DNA from: Actinomycetales bacterium
GTDB taxonomy: Bacteria; Actinomycetota; Actinomycetes; Actinomycetales; Microbacteriaceae
Direction of reading: 5' to 3'
Assembly (NCBI GenBank): GCA_017308515.1
Contig: JAFKEN010000005.1
Coordinates: 248,001-312,000 of the forward strand
Length of the DNA: 64,000 nucleotides
This document shows positions 1-8,127 of this stretch, piece after piece (position 1 is the stretch's first letter; every line of letters begins with the position of its first letter). Under the pieces are notes generated by a model. The model was not told the origin of the DNA. It saw nothing but the letters and a program-made list of their open reading frames with translations, and made no database searches. A program made the position numbers and the translations under genes.

Positions 1-1026
1 CTCCCGATCCTGCAGGCGATCAGCGACTCGGTCGCCGGGCTCGCGGACAACGTCGTCGACACCGTGACCGGTGCCGTCAACGACGCGACGGTGCGCATCA
101 GCGCCGACGTCGACTCCGACATCGCACAGGCTCCGGTCGTGCAGGAGGTGTGCCACACCGTCACCGAGGTGGTCCAGGTGCCGACCCAGGTGCTCGACGG
201 ACTGCTCGGGCCGGTGACGCAGCTGGTCGAGCAGACCGTGGACACCCTGGTCTGCGAGGACCAGTCGGTGCTGCAGGATCCGCTGCACACGACGCTGAAC
301 CTCGACATCGTGGCCCTGCTCGACGACCTCGTCGGCGGCACCGCGAGCTCGATCACCGCGAACGCGCAGGTGCTGAGCGTGCCGGTCTCGCTCGACACCG
401 GTCTGGTGCTCGACGACCTCGGGCAGATCCTCGGCGGTGCACTGTTCGGTGACGGCGGCTCCGTCTCCGAGCTCGCCGACACGCTGCAGTCGACCGTCGT
501 CACGCCCGCAGTGCAGACCCTGCTCGGCGACAGCGACTCGATGGGGGTCGCGCTGACCGATGCGCTGTCGATCCTCGTGAACGTCCAGGAGGTCGGGCCG
601 TACACCCCGCGCGGCGAGAGCCCCGAGCTCGGGCAGGCCGTCGGCGGCCTGGGCGGCCTGGGCACGATGCGGATGGCCGGCGAGTCGCTCAACGGATTCA
701 CCGAGACGGCGATGCGGATCGGCGTGCTGAACGGCGCGGCCGGCGGGCTCGCCACCGTGAACCTCGCCTCGGCGACGGTCGCAGCGGCGGGCGTCGGCGG
801 CGACGGTGGCGACTGCACCGGCGCGGGCTGCGACGGCGGCGGCGGCGACTGCGTCGTCGACTGCGGCACCGGGGGTGACGGCGGCGGCTACACGACCACC
901 GGATCCCTCGCCTACACGGGGGTCGGGATCTCCATCCTGATCGCCATTCTTCTCGCCCTGATGGCAGCGGGTGCCTACCTGGTGCGAGAGAGCTACCGGC
1001 GTCGTCGGGCCGAATCGCAGGCCTGA
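1..1026 (+). CDS. LAXTG-anchored cell-surface protein, 5' end outside window
   Basis: The frame is open from base 1 and no convincing start is seen, so this is the C-terminal 341 residues of a larger protein. The body is rich in Val, Asp, Gln and Thr with no recognised domain. A Gly/Asp/Cys-rich low-complexity linker follows (about 775-900), then LAYTG (907-921), a hydrophobic membrane segment and an Arg-rich tail. This is the layout of a sortase substrate, and LAXTG is the motif used by actinobacterial class E sortases. It is probably covalently attached to the cell wall. The linker contains several Cys residues, unusual for a wall protein. The adhesin or structural role is unknown. Confidence 0.75.
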   Translation, partial: LPILQAISDSVAGLADNVVDTVTGAVNDATVRISADVDSDIAQAPVVQEVCHTVTEVVQVPTQVLDGLLGPVTQLVEQTVDTLVCEDQSVLQDPLHTTLNLDIVALLDDLVGGTASSITANAQVLSVPVSLDTGLVLDDLGQILGGALFGDGGSVSELADTLQSTVVTPAVQTLLGDSDSMGVALTDALSILVNVQEVGPYTPRGESPELGQAVGGLGGLGTMRMAGESLNGFTETAMRIGVLNGAAGGLATVNLASATVAAAGVGGDGGDCTGAGCDGGGGDCVVDCGTGGDGGGYTTTGSLAYTGVGISILIAILLALMAAGAYLVRESYRRRRAESQA

Positions 1027-1208
1027 CCGGTAGCACCCGAGCGGCACCGGGGTCGCCCCCGTCCCCCTGAGGACGACGGCCCCGGTCCCGCCCGTGCCGC
1101 CGGGGCCGTCGAGCCCCCCAAGCTCTCGGCGGTCCCGGCCTGGTTCGCGACCGCGGTCGTGCTCCGGCCGGACCCGATCCGGCCGGATCGCGACCGCGGC
1201 GCCACGGT

Positions 1209-1214
1209 TAGGCT
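1209..1214 (+). promoter_or_regulatory. -10 box of a leaderless promoter for the aminotransferase
   Basis: TAGGCT lies 6 nt before the GTG start at 1221. This spacing puts the transcription start on or next to the start codon, so the mRNA is probably leaderless. No Shine-Dalgarno sequence precedes the GTG. The same arrangement recurs at four other genes in this window. Confidence 0.6.
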
Positions 1215-1220
1215 GGAGCC

Positions 1221-2411
1221 GTGGCTCGGATCTCCACCCGTATCGAATCGATCGCCGAGTCGGCCACCCTCAAGGTGGACGCGAAGGCGAAGCAGTTGAA
1301 GGCCGCCGGGCGCCCGGTGGTCAGCTTCGCCGCCGGCGAGCCCGACTTCCCGACGCCGCCGCACATCGTCGAGGCGGCGATCGAGGCGGCGCGTGATCCG
1401 CGCAACCACAAGTACACCCCCGCCGCCGGCCTGCCCGAGCTGCGCGAGGCGGTCGCGGAGGCGACCGCGCGCGACAGCGGCTGGAGCGTCGATCCGAGCC
1501 AGGTCATCGTGACCAACGGCGGCAAGCAGGCGGTCTACCAGTCCTTCGCGACGCTGCTCGATCCGGGCGACGAGGTGCTGCTGCCGACGCCGTACTGGAC
1601 CACCTACCCCGAGGCGATCCGTCTCGCGGGCGGCGTGCCGGTCGAGGTCTTCGCCGGCGCCGACCAGGGCTACCGGGTGAGCGTCGAGCAGCTCGAGGCG
1701 GCCCGCACCCCGCGCAGCAAGGTGCTGCTGTTCGTCTCCCCCAGCAACCCCACGGGTGCGGTGTACTCCCCCGAGGAGACCGCCGCGATCGGCGCGTGGG
1801 CGGCCGAGCACGGCCTCTGGGTCATCAGCGACGAGATCTACCAGCACCTCACCTACGACGGCGTGCCCTTCACGTCGCTCGCGCACGCGACCCCCGAGCT
1901 CACCGACCGCCTGATCCTCGTCAACGGCGTCGCGAAGACCTACGCGATGACCGGCTGGCGCGTCGGGTGGATGATCGGGTCGGCCGACGCGATCGCCGCG
2001 GCGGGCAACCTCCAGAGCCACCTCTCGAGCAACGTCAACAACATCGCCCAGCGCGCGGCCCTCGCCGCGCTCACGGGGCCGCAGGATGCGGTGGCGACGA
2101 TGCGCGAGGCCTTCGACCGGCGTCGGCGCGCGATCGTCGCGGGTCTGTCGGCGATCGACGGGATCGAGTGCCCGACCCCCGAGGGCGCGTTCTACGTCTA
2201 CCCCGATGTCTCGGGTCTGCTCGGGCGCGACTGGGGCGGCGTGACGCCGACGAGCTCCCTCGAACTGGCCGACCTCATCCTCGACCGCGCCGAGGTCGCC
2301 GCCGTGCCCGGCGAGGCCTTCGGGCCGAGCGGGTATCTCCGCTTCAGCTACGCGCTCGCCGACGACCAGCTCGCCGAGGGCGTGCAGCGCCTGCAGACGC
2401 TCTTCGGCTGA
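1221..2411 (+). CDS. aspC: PLP-dependent aspartate-type aminotransferase
   Basis: A 396-residue fold-type I aminotransferase, close to the usual class I length. It transfers the amino group between aspartate (or another amino acid) and 2-oxoglutarate in the cytoplasm. Visible family features are the N-terminal [15 protein letters not shown], the NPTGAVYS segment, the DEIYQHL cofactor-contact region, the PLP-lysine motif [14 protein letters not shown] and the C-terminal RFSYA arginine region that binds the substrate carboxylate. The GTG start is chosen because the conserved N-terminus begins there and a TAGGCT box sits 6 nt upstream. The exact amino-donor specificity cannot be read from sequence. 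Confidence 0.9.
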   Translation: MARISTRIESIAESATLKVDAKAKQLKAAGRPVVSFAAGEPDFPTPPHIVEAAIEAARDPRNHKYTPAAGLPELREAVAEATARDSGWSVDPSQVIVTNGGKQAVYQSFATLLDPGDEVLLPTPYWTTYPEAIRLAGGVPVEVFAGADQGYRVSVEQLEAARTPRSKVLLFVSPSNPTGAVYSPEETAAIGAWAAEHGLWVISDEIYQHLTYDGVPFTSLAHATPELTDRLILVNGVAKTYAMTGWRVGWMIGSADAIAAAGNLQSHLSSNVNNIAQRAALAALTGPQDAVATMREAFDRRRRAIVAGLSAIDGIECPTPEGAFYVYPDVSGLLGRDWGGVTPTSSLELADLILDRAEVAAVPGEAFGPSGYLRFSYALADDQLAEGVQRLQTLFG

Positions 2412-2426
2412 CCGGGCGCCGCCGCA

Positions 2427-2442
2427 TCCACCGATCGGTGGA
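2427..2442. promoter_or_regulatory. 16-bp perfect palindrome upstream of the ABC-2/two-component operon
   Basis: TCCACCGATCGGTGGA is fully self-complementary and lies 60 bp upstream of the ABC ATPase start, after the aminotransferase stop. Its position suits an operator for the exporter-kinase-regulator operon. A short terminator hairpin is less likely because no loop or T-run is present. Confidence 0.4.
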
Positions 2443-2501
2443 GGGGCGGACCCACCGCGCGGTCGTTCCCGCCGGGGCGGCCTCGGCGCGAGGGTGGGGG
2501 C

Positions 2502-3398
2502 ATGGCGAATCCCGACCCCCGCCGCGCCGACGACGCCCCCGTCGTCGAGGTGCGCGGCCTCCGCAAGCAGTACCGCGACGGCACCGTCGCGCTCGACGGC
2601 GTCGACTTCTCGGTCGCGCGGGGCGAGGTCTTCGCCCTGCTGGGCCCGAACGGCGCGGGCAAGTCGACGACGATCGAGATCCTCGAGGGCTACCGCGACC
2701 GCAGCGGCGGCGAGGCCCGCGTGCTCGGGGTCGACCCGCAGCACGGCGACCTCGCCTGGCGCGCGCGCCTGGGCATCGTGCTGCAGGGATCCGCCGAGGC
2801 CGACGTCGCGACCGTGCGGGAGCTCATCGCGCACGTCGCCCGCTTCTACCCGAACCCGCGCGACGTGGACGAGGTCATCGCGGCCGTCGGGCTGGAGGAG
2901 AAGGCCCGCACGCGCATCCGCAACCTCTCCGGAGGTCAGCAGCGCCGGGTCGACGTGGCCCTCGGCATCGTCGGCCGGCCGGAGCTGCTCTTCCTCGACG
3001 AGCCGACGACGGGCTTCGACCCGGAAGCGCGCCGTCAGTTCTGGGAGCTGATCCGCGGGCTGAAGGGCGAGGGCACGACGATCCTGCTGACCACCCACTA
3101 CCTCGACGAGGCGGCGCACCTCGGCGACCGGGCCGGCATCATCGCCGGCGGCCGGCTCGTCGCGATCGGCCCGATCGACGAGCTCGGCGGTCCGCAGGCC
3201 TGGGTGCCGATCGTGCGCTGGCGCGACGCCGCGGGGGTGCACGAGGAGCGCCACGAGGAACCCGGTCGGCGGGTCGCCGAGCTGGTGCGCGCCGCGGGCG
3301 CCGAGCCCGAGCGGCTCGAGATCGTGCGGCCGAGCCTCGAAGACGTCTACCTCGGACTCCTCGGGGAGTCCGCCGATCTCGAAGGAGTCCGCGCATGA
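2502..3398 (+). CDS. ABC-2 type exporter, ATP-binding subunit
   Basis: A 298-residue single ATPase with Walker A GPNGAGKST, signature LSGGQ, Walker B LLFLDEPTTG and switch His in TTHYLDEA. The C-terminal 80 residues resemble the accessory region of drug and antibiotic exporter ATPases (DrrA/CcmA type). It would energise export by the permease encoded next, whose ATG overlaps this stop codon by 4 nt. A two-component system follows directly, a common pairing for exporters induced by cell-envelope stress or antibiotics. The substrate is unknown. Confidence 0.9.
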   Translation: MANPDPRRADDAPVVEVRGLRKQYRDGTVALDGVDFSVARGEVFALLGPNGAGKSTTIEILEGYRDRSGGEARVLGVDPQHGDLAWRARLGIVLQGSAEADVATVRELIAHVARFYPNPRDVDEVIAAVGLEEKARTRIRNLSGGQQRRVDVALGIVGRPELLFLDEPTTGFDPEARRQFWELIRGLKGEGTTILLTTHYLDEAAHLGDRAGIIAGGRLVAIGPIDELGGPQAWVPIVRWRDAAGVHEERHEEPGRRVAELVRAAGAEPERLEIVRPSLEDVYLGLLGESADLEGVRA

Positions 3399-4258
3399 GC
3401 GCCGCCACCCCGTCCCTCGCCCCGGCCCCCTCGACGCCGCGCCTCCCGCGCGGGCGTACGGCGCGCCTCGGACTCGAGCGCGCCCGCTTCGAGGTGCGCA
3501 CCTACTTCCGCCACCCCGACCGGGTGTTCTTCACCTTCCTGTTCCCGGTGCTCATGCTCGCGATCTTCGCGACCGCGTTCAGCGCCTTCGACTTCGGCCG
3601 CGACGAGAACGGCGACCCGGTCTCGGCGGCGGCCTTCTACCTGCCGGGCATGCTCGCGGCGGGTGTGCTGCTGTCGGGCCTGCAGAACCTCGCGATCGAC
3701 ATGGCGATGGAGAAGAGCGACGGCACCCTGAAGCGCCTCGCCGGCACCCCGCTGCCCGTCGTCAGCTACTTCGCGGGCAAGATCGGGCAGGTGCTCGTCA
3801 CGGGGCTGCTGCAGGCGGCCCTGCTGCTCGCGGTCGCCGCCCTCGTGTTCCAGGTGCCGCTGCCGACCGAGCCGGAGCGCTGGGTGACCTTCGCCTGGGT
3901 GTTCCTGCTGGGCGTGACGACGTGCGCGATCCTGGGGATCGGGCTCTCGCAGCTGCCCCGCTCGGGCCGCAGCGCCTCGGCGGTCGTCATCCCGATCGTG
4001 CTGGTGTTGCAGTTCATCTCCGGGGTCTACCTGCGCTTCAGCGACCTGCCGGTGTGGCTGCAGAACGTCGCCGGCGTGTTCCCGCTCAAGTGGCTCGCGC
4101 AGGGGATGCGCGCGGTGTTCCTGCCCGAGGGCTACGCCTCGCTCGAAGCCGGCGGCGACTGGGATCTCGGCGGCATCGCCCTCGCAACCGGCGCCTGGCT
4201 CGTGGTCGGCCTGATCGTCGCCCGCCTGACGTTCCGGTGGATCCGCAAGGATGGCTGA
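3395..4258 (+). CDS. ABC-2 type exporter, membrane subunit
   Basis: 287 residues starting at the ATG that overlaps the ATPase stop. A cytoplasmic N-terminus with the FEVRTYFRHPDRVFFTFLFP entry helix precedes about six membrane segments: residues roughly 45-65, 85-105, 135-160, 165-185, 195-215 and 255-275. This is the ABC2_membrane architecture. It forms the channel with the preceding ATPase, and two copies of each would make one exporter. It is co-transcribed with the downstream histidine kinase and response regulator. Confidence 0.9.
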   Translation: MSAATPSLAPAPSTPRLPRGRTARLGLERARFEVRTYFRHPDRVFFTFLFPVLMLAIFATAFSAFDFGRDENGDPVSAAAFYLPGMLAAGVLLSGLQNLAIDMAMEKSDGTLKRLAGTPLPVVSYFAGKIGQVLVTGLLQAALLLAVAALVFQVPLPTEPERWVTFAWVFLLGVTTCAILGIGLSQLPRSGRSASAVVIPIVLVLQFISGVYLRFSDLPVWLQNVAGVFPLKWLAQGMRAVFLPEGYASLEAGGDWDLGGIALATGAWLVVGLIVARLTFRWIRKDG

Positions 4259-4280
4259 CATGCGCGGGGTGCGGTGAGCG

Positions 4281-5438
4281 ATGGCTGACGGGCGCGAGCT
4301 GCGCGGCTGGGATCTCGCGGTCGCCGGCACCGTCGTCGTGACCGCGGGGCTGCTCGGCCTGACCCTCGGACTCGCGCCGCGCGCGCTCGTCGGGTTCGGG
4401 CTGCTCGCCGCGCTCGGCGTCGCGTGGGTGGCTCTCGGCCGCGGCGCGTGCCGCGACGAGGGCGGGCCGCGCGCGATCGCGTTCCTCGCGATCCTCCCGG
4501 TGCTGTGCGGCGCGCTCGTCGCCGTCTCGCCGTTCCTCGCGATCGTGCAGGCGCTCGCCTATCCGCTCGCCTGGACGATCACGACACGCGTGCGACAGGC
4601 GGTGCTCGCGAACGCCGCGATCGCCCTCGCCGTCGGGGTCGGCTTCCTGGTGAGCGCCGGCACCCGCCCGAACGATCTGCTGCAGACCGCGGCGACCGTC
4701 GCGCTCTCGCTCGCCTTCAGCATCGCGCTCGGACTATGGATCACCCGGATCGCGGCGGCCGGCGCCGAGAAGGCGCGACTGCTCGCCGAGCTCACCGCCG
4801 CGCAGGACGAGCTCGCGGCCCTGCACCGGGACCGCGGCGCCGTCGCCGAGCGGGAGCGCCTCGCGCGCGAGCTGCACGACACCATCGCGCAGAGCCTCAC
4901 CGGGCTCGTGCTGCTGGGCCAGCGCGCCCGCCGGGAGCTGCGCGACGGCGCCCTCGACGACGAGACCCTCGCGCTGCTCGAGGACGCGGCGCGCGAGGCG
5001 CTCGGCGAGACCCGCGCGCTCGTCGCCGCGACCGCCGCCGTCGAGCTCGGCAGCGGCCTCGAGGCGGCGCTCGAGCGGCTCGCGGCGCGGTTCACGCGCG
5101 AGACCGGCATCGCCGTCGAGACCCGGCTGACCGTCGGCGAACTCGATCGCGACGCCGAGGTGGTCGTGCTGCGCTGCGCGCAGGAGGGCCTCGCGAACGT
5201 GCGCAAGCACTCCGGCGCGGCGACCGCGCGCGTCGAACTCGAGGCCGAGGCCGGCCAGGTCGTCGTGCGGGTGCGCGACGACGGCCGCGGCTTCGACCCC
5301 GTCGCACGGCGCGGCGACGGCTTCGGCCTCGACGGCCTCGCCGCGCGGCTCGAGCTCGTCGGGGGCCGGCTCGAGCTCGACGGCACCGCGGGCGCGACGG
5401 TGCTCACGGCGCGGATCCCGACGGGGGCGGGCGCGTGA
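4281..5438 (+). CDS. NarL-family sensor histidine kinase
   Basis: 385 residues. Five or six N-terminal membrane helices (about 10-155) have almost no extracellular loop, so the signal is probably sensed within the membrane. A short coiled coil leads to the HisKA_3 dimerisation helix with the phospho-acceptor in ERERLARELHDTIAQSLTGL. The HATPase_c domain shows the N-box (CAQEGLANVRKHS), G1 box (DDGRGFD) and G2 box (GFGLDGLAARL). It follows the exporter by 22 nt, and its stop overlaps the regulator start. This is the DesK/LiaS-like type found with ABC-2 exporters. Confidence 0.92.
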   Translation: MADGRELRGWDLAVAGTVVVTAGLLGLTLGLAPRALVGFGLLAALGVAWVALGRGACRDEGGPRAIAFLAILPVLCGALVAVSPFLAIVQALAYPLAWTITTRVRQAVLANAAIALAVGVGFLVSAGTRPNDLLQTAATVALSLAFSIALGLWITRIAAAGAEKARLLAELTAAQDELAALHRDRGAVAERERLARELHDTIAQSLTGLVLLGQRARRELRDGALDDETLALLEDAAREALGETRALVAATAAVELGSGLEAALERLAARFTRETGIAVETRLTVGELDRDAEVVVLRCAQEGLANVRKHSGAATARVELEAEAGQVVVRVRDDGRGFDPVARRGDGFGLDGLAARLELVGGRLELDGTAGATVLTARIPTGAGA

Positions 5439-6058
5439 TCCGCGTGCTGGTCGCCGACGACCACCCGATCGTGCGCGCCGGGCTCGTGGGACTGCTCGAG
5501 GCGGAGGCCGACCTCGAGGTCGTCGACGCCGTCGGCGACGGCGAGGCCGCCGTCGCACGCGCGCTCGCACTGCGCCCCGACGTGGTGCTCATGGACCTGC
5601 GCATGCCGCGGCTGGACGGCGCCGCGGCGACCGCGCGCATCCGCGCCGACGCTCCCGAGGTGCGGGTCGTCGTGCTCACCACCTACGAGAGCGACGACGC
5701 CATCCTCGAGGCGATCGAGGCAGGAGCGAGCGGATATCTGCTCAAGGCGGCGCCCGAGCGCGAGCTGCTCGCCGGGATCCGCTCGGTGGCCGGCGGTGAG
5801 GTCGCCCTCGCCCCGCGGGTCGCGGCGATGCTCGTGCAGCGGATGTCGGGCTCCGCCGAGCCGGCGGTCGCGCTGAGCCCGCGCGAACTCGAGGTGCTGC
5901 GGCTCGTCGCCGACGGGCTCAGCAACCGGGGCGTGGGCGAGCGGCTGCACCTGGCCGAGTCGACCGTGAAGACCCACCTGCTGCACGCCTTCGCGAAGCT
6001 CGGCGTCGACGATCGCACGCGCGCGGTGACGCGCGCGATGGAGCTCGGGCTGCTCTAG
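5435..6058 (+). CDS. NarL/LuxR-type response regulator
   Basis: 207 residues beginning at the GTG that overlaps the kinase stop (GTGA). The receiver domain (1-120) has the acidic pair in VADDHPIVRAGL, the phosphorylated Asp in DVVLMDLRMP, the conserved Thr in TTYES and the Lys in GYLLK. The C-terminal LuxR helix-turn-helix starts at LSPRELEVLRLVADGLSN. Phosphorylated by the upstream kinase, it probably regulates the exporter operon itself. The stop codon overlaps the convergent ribokinase stop by 3 bp. Confidence 0.93.
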   Translation: MIRVLVADDHPIVRAGLVGLLEAEADLEVVDAVGDGEAAVARALALRPDVVLMDLRMPRLDGAAATARIRADAPEVRVVVLTTYESDDAILEAIEAGASGYLLKAAPERELLAGIRSVAGGEVALAPRVAAMLVQRMSGSAEPAVALSPRELEVLRLVADGLSNRGVGERLHLAESTVKTHLLHAFAKLGVDDRTRAVTRAMELGLL

Positions 6059-6954
6059 CCCGTCGCGCGGGACGCCAGGAACGCGTCGACCTCCGCGCGC
6101 GTCGGCATCGAGCTCGAGGCTCCCGCGCGCGTGACCCCGATGGCCGCGGCGGCCTGCCCGAAGCGGATCGCCTCCGCCTCCCCCGCCTCGGCACGGGTGG
6201 CGACGTAACCCCCGACGAAGGTGTCGCCTGCGGCGGTGGTGTCCACGGGATCCGCCGCGAACGCCGGCGACGACGTGACGATCGCGCCGCCCTCCGCCAC
6301 GAGCACGCCCCGCGCACCCCGCGTGACGAGCACCCGCGGACCGCGCGCGCTGAGCACCCGCGCCGCCTCCTCCGGGTCGCCGACGCGGGCGAGCTGCACG
6401 GCCTCGTGCTCGTTGGGCACGAGCACGTCGACGAGCGCGAGCAGGTCGTCGGGCAGAGCCTGCACGGGCGCCGGGGTGAGCACGGTCGCGACGCCGGCCG
6501 CGCGCGCCTCGGCGAGCGCCGCCGCGACGAGCTCGAGCGGGCGCTCGAGCTGCAGAACGAGCGCGTCGGCCGCGCAGATCGCGGAGCGGTCGGCGTCGGT
6601 CAGGGTGACGTCGGCGTTCGCGCCGGGCACGACGACGATCGCGTTCTCGCCGTCGTCGAGCACCGCGATGTGCGCGGTGCCGGTGGCGACGTCGACCTCG
6701 CGCAGGCCCGCCGTGTCGATGCCGTCGGCCTCGAGCTGGGCGCGCAGGCGCGCGCCGACGTCGTCGGGCCCGATGGCCCCGAGGAACGCGACGTCGGCGC
6801 CCGCGCGCGCCGCGGCGACCGCCTGATTGAGCCCCTTGCCGCCGGGCACGGTCGTGAACTCGGAGCCGGCGATGGTCTCCCCCGGCGCGGGCAGGCGCGC
6901 CTGGCGCACGACGAGGTCGAGGTTGGCGCTGCCGAGCACCACGATGCGGGCCAT
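6055..6954 (-). CDS. rbsK: Ribokinase (PfkB family)
   Basis: 299 residues, the normal ribokinase length. It shows the N-terminal GSANLDLVV, the GGKGLNQAVAAARAGA substrate-binding motif and the C-terminal DTTAAGDTFVGGY signature with the catalytic Asp and anion hole. It phosphorylates D-ribose (or a related sugar) at O5 with ATP. It is the last gene of a three-gene minus-strand operon with a GNAT and a methyltransferase, all with overlapping ends. A sugar ABC importer lies 4 kb away and could supply its substrate, though the two are not linked in one operon. Confidence 0.88.
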   Translation of the reverse strand: MARIVVLGSANLDLVVRQARLPAPGETIAGSEFTTVPGGKGLNQAVAAARAGADVAFLGAIGPDDVGARLRAQLEADGIDTAGLREVDVATGTAHIAVLDDGENAIVVVPGANADVTLTDADRSAICAADALVLQLERPLELVAAALAEARAAGVATVLTPAPVQALPDDLLALVDVLVPNEHEAVQLARVGDPEEAARVLSARGPRVLVTRGARGVLVAEGGAIVTSSPAFAADPVDTTAAGDTFVGGYVATRAEAGEAEAIRFGQAAAAIGVTRAGASSSMPTRAEVDAFLASRATG

Positions 6955-7403
6955 CAGCGCTCCAGCCGCATCGGCAGGTGCGGGATGCCGTCCTCCGCGA
7001 ACGGCTCCCCCGAGACCCGGAACCCGAAGCGGCCGTACCAGCCCTCGAGCTGCGCCTGTGCGTCGAGCACCACGGGCCCGGTCGTCGCGTCGAGCGCCGC
7101 CCGCATGAGCGTCGCCGCATGGCCCGCTCCGCGCGCTGCCGCCGCCGTCGCGACCCGCCCGATGCGCACGACGCGGCCCGGCTCGTGCAGCACCCGCACG
7201 GTCGCGACCACGGTGCCGGCCTCCTCGACCCACATCAGCACGGCGTCGGGCTCGAGCTCGCGGCCGTCGATGTCGGGGTAGGCGGCCTCCTGCTCGACGA
7301 CGAAGACGTCCTGCCGCAGCCGCAGGATGGCGTAGAGCGTCTCGGGCGCGAGCTCGCGCAGCGGGGCCGACCGCACGACGGCGGAGCGCAGCTCGGCGGT
7401 CAT
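6954..7403 (-). CDS. GNAT N-acetyltransferase, ElaA-like
   Basis: 149 residues. The acetyl-CoA binding region is visible as IGRVATAAAARGAGHAATLM (motif A), followed by YGRFGFRVSGEPFAEDGIPHLPM near the C-terminus. That ending, with its GI.H..M pattern, and the N-terminal LRQDVFVVEQ are typical of the ElaA subgroup. The acceptor is unknown. The start overlaps the methyltransferase stop by 4 nt, and the stop shares one base with the ribokinase start. Confidence 0.82.
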   Translation of the reverse strand: MTAELRSAVVRSAPLRELAPETLYAILRLRQDVFVVEQEAAYPDIDGRELEPDAVLMWVEEAGTVVATVRVLHEPGRVVRIGRVATAAAARGAGHAATLMRAALDATTGPVVLDAQAQLEGWYGRFGFRVSGEPFAEDGIPHLPMRLER

Positions 7404-8044
7404 CGGGCCGTCACGCTCAGGTGCGGGGTGAGGGCCGCGTGCTCGGATCCGGTCGGGCGGCGACCGACGATCTCGAAGCCGGCTGCGGTGATCGCCGCCT
7501 CGGTGTCGCGGTCGAGGCGGCATCCGCCGGCACCCAGCGACCAGAGCGGGGTGACCCCGCGCTGCAGCGCGGCGGCCCAGCGCCGCGAGGAGCGCACGTG
7601 CTCGTAGGCGAGCAGCGCCCCCTCCGGTCGGAGCACGCGCCGGATCTCGGCGAGCGCGGCCGCCTGATCCGGCACCGAGCACAGCACGAGGCTCGCGAGC
7701 ACGACGTCGGCCGCGTCGTCGGCGACCGGGAGATGCTCGGCGACCCCCGGTTCGACGCGGATCCGCAGCCTCGGCGTCGCCGCCGTCGCCGCCGCCGCGG
7801 CGGCCCGCGCCGCCGCGCGAAGCCCCGGCTCCGGCTCGACCGCGGTGACGTCGGCGTCGGCCGGGTAGAACCGGAACATCGAGCCCACCCCGCAGCCGAT
7901 CTCGACGACCGCCCCGTGGGCCTCGGCGGCGAGCTCGGCCCGGATGCGCCGGGTCGCCGGGTCGCGGTCGAGCCTCCGCGCGACGCGGGGCCACAGCCGC
8001 GCGAAGCGCGGGAACCGGGGCTCCTCGTACGCCCCGCCGCTCAT
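7400..8044 (-). CDS. Class I SAM-dependent methyltransferase
   Basis: 214 residues with the SAM-binding motif VVEIGCGVGSMF, acidic ribose contact VTAVEPEPG and post-motif region DVVLASLVLCSVPD, followed by LRPEGALLAYEHV. This is the Methyltransf_11 type. The substrate cannot be inferred; small lipids or quinone-like molecules are possible for this type. It is the first gene of the GNAT-ribokinase operon. It appears leaderless, because TAGCCT stands 6 nt before the ATG and there is no ribosome-binding site. Confidence 0.85.
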   Translation of the reverse strand: MSGGAYEEPRFPRFARLWPRVARRLDRDPATRRIRAELAAEAHGAVVEIGCGVGSMFRFYPADADVTAVEPEPGLRAAARAAAAAATAATPRLRIRVEPGVAEHLPVADDAADVVLASLVLCSVPDQAAALAEIRRVLRPEGALLAYEHVRSSRRWAAALQRGVTPLWSLGAGGCRLDRDTEAAITAAGFEIVGRRPTGSEHAALTPHLSVTAR

Positions 8045-8050
8045 GGCCTC

Positions 8051-8056
8051 AGGCTA
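8051..8056 (-). promoter_or_regulatory. -10 box of a leaderless promoter for the methyltransferase operon
   Basis: TAGCCT on the minus strand, 6 nt upstream of the ATG at 8044. Spacing and sequence match the boxes before the aminotransferase and the ACT-domain gene. Confidence 0.6.
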
Positions 8057-8127
8057 CCGGCCGCACGGGCTGCCGCAGGAGGGTGCGCCTCCGCTCGCGC
8101 GGTGCGCCGCGGGCAGCGGCCGGCCCG

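Noticed and set aside
1027-1220. Possible terminator or small gene between the wall protein and the aminotransferase
   Set aside because: ACCGGGG and CCCCGGT arms occur around 1045 and 1082 but with a long unpaired loop. No convincing small gene or T-run is present.
993-3254. 753-residue open frame on the minus strand
   Set aside because: It is antisense to the aminotransferase and ABC ATPase genes, rich in Arg/Ala/Gly/Asp without domain features, and arises from the lack of stops in high-GC DNA.
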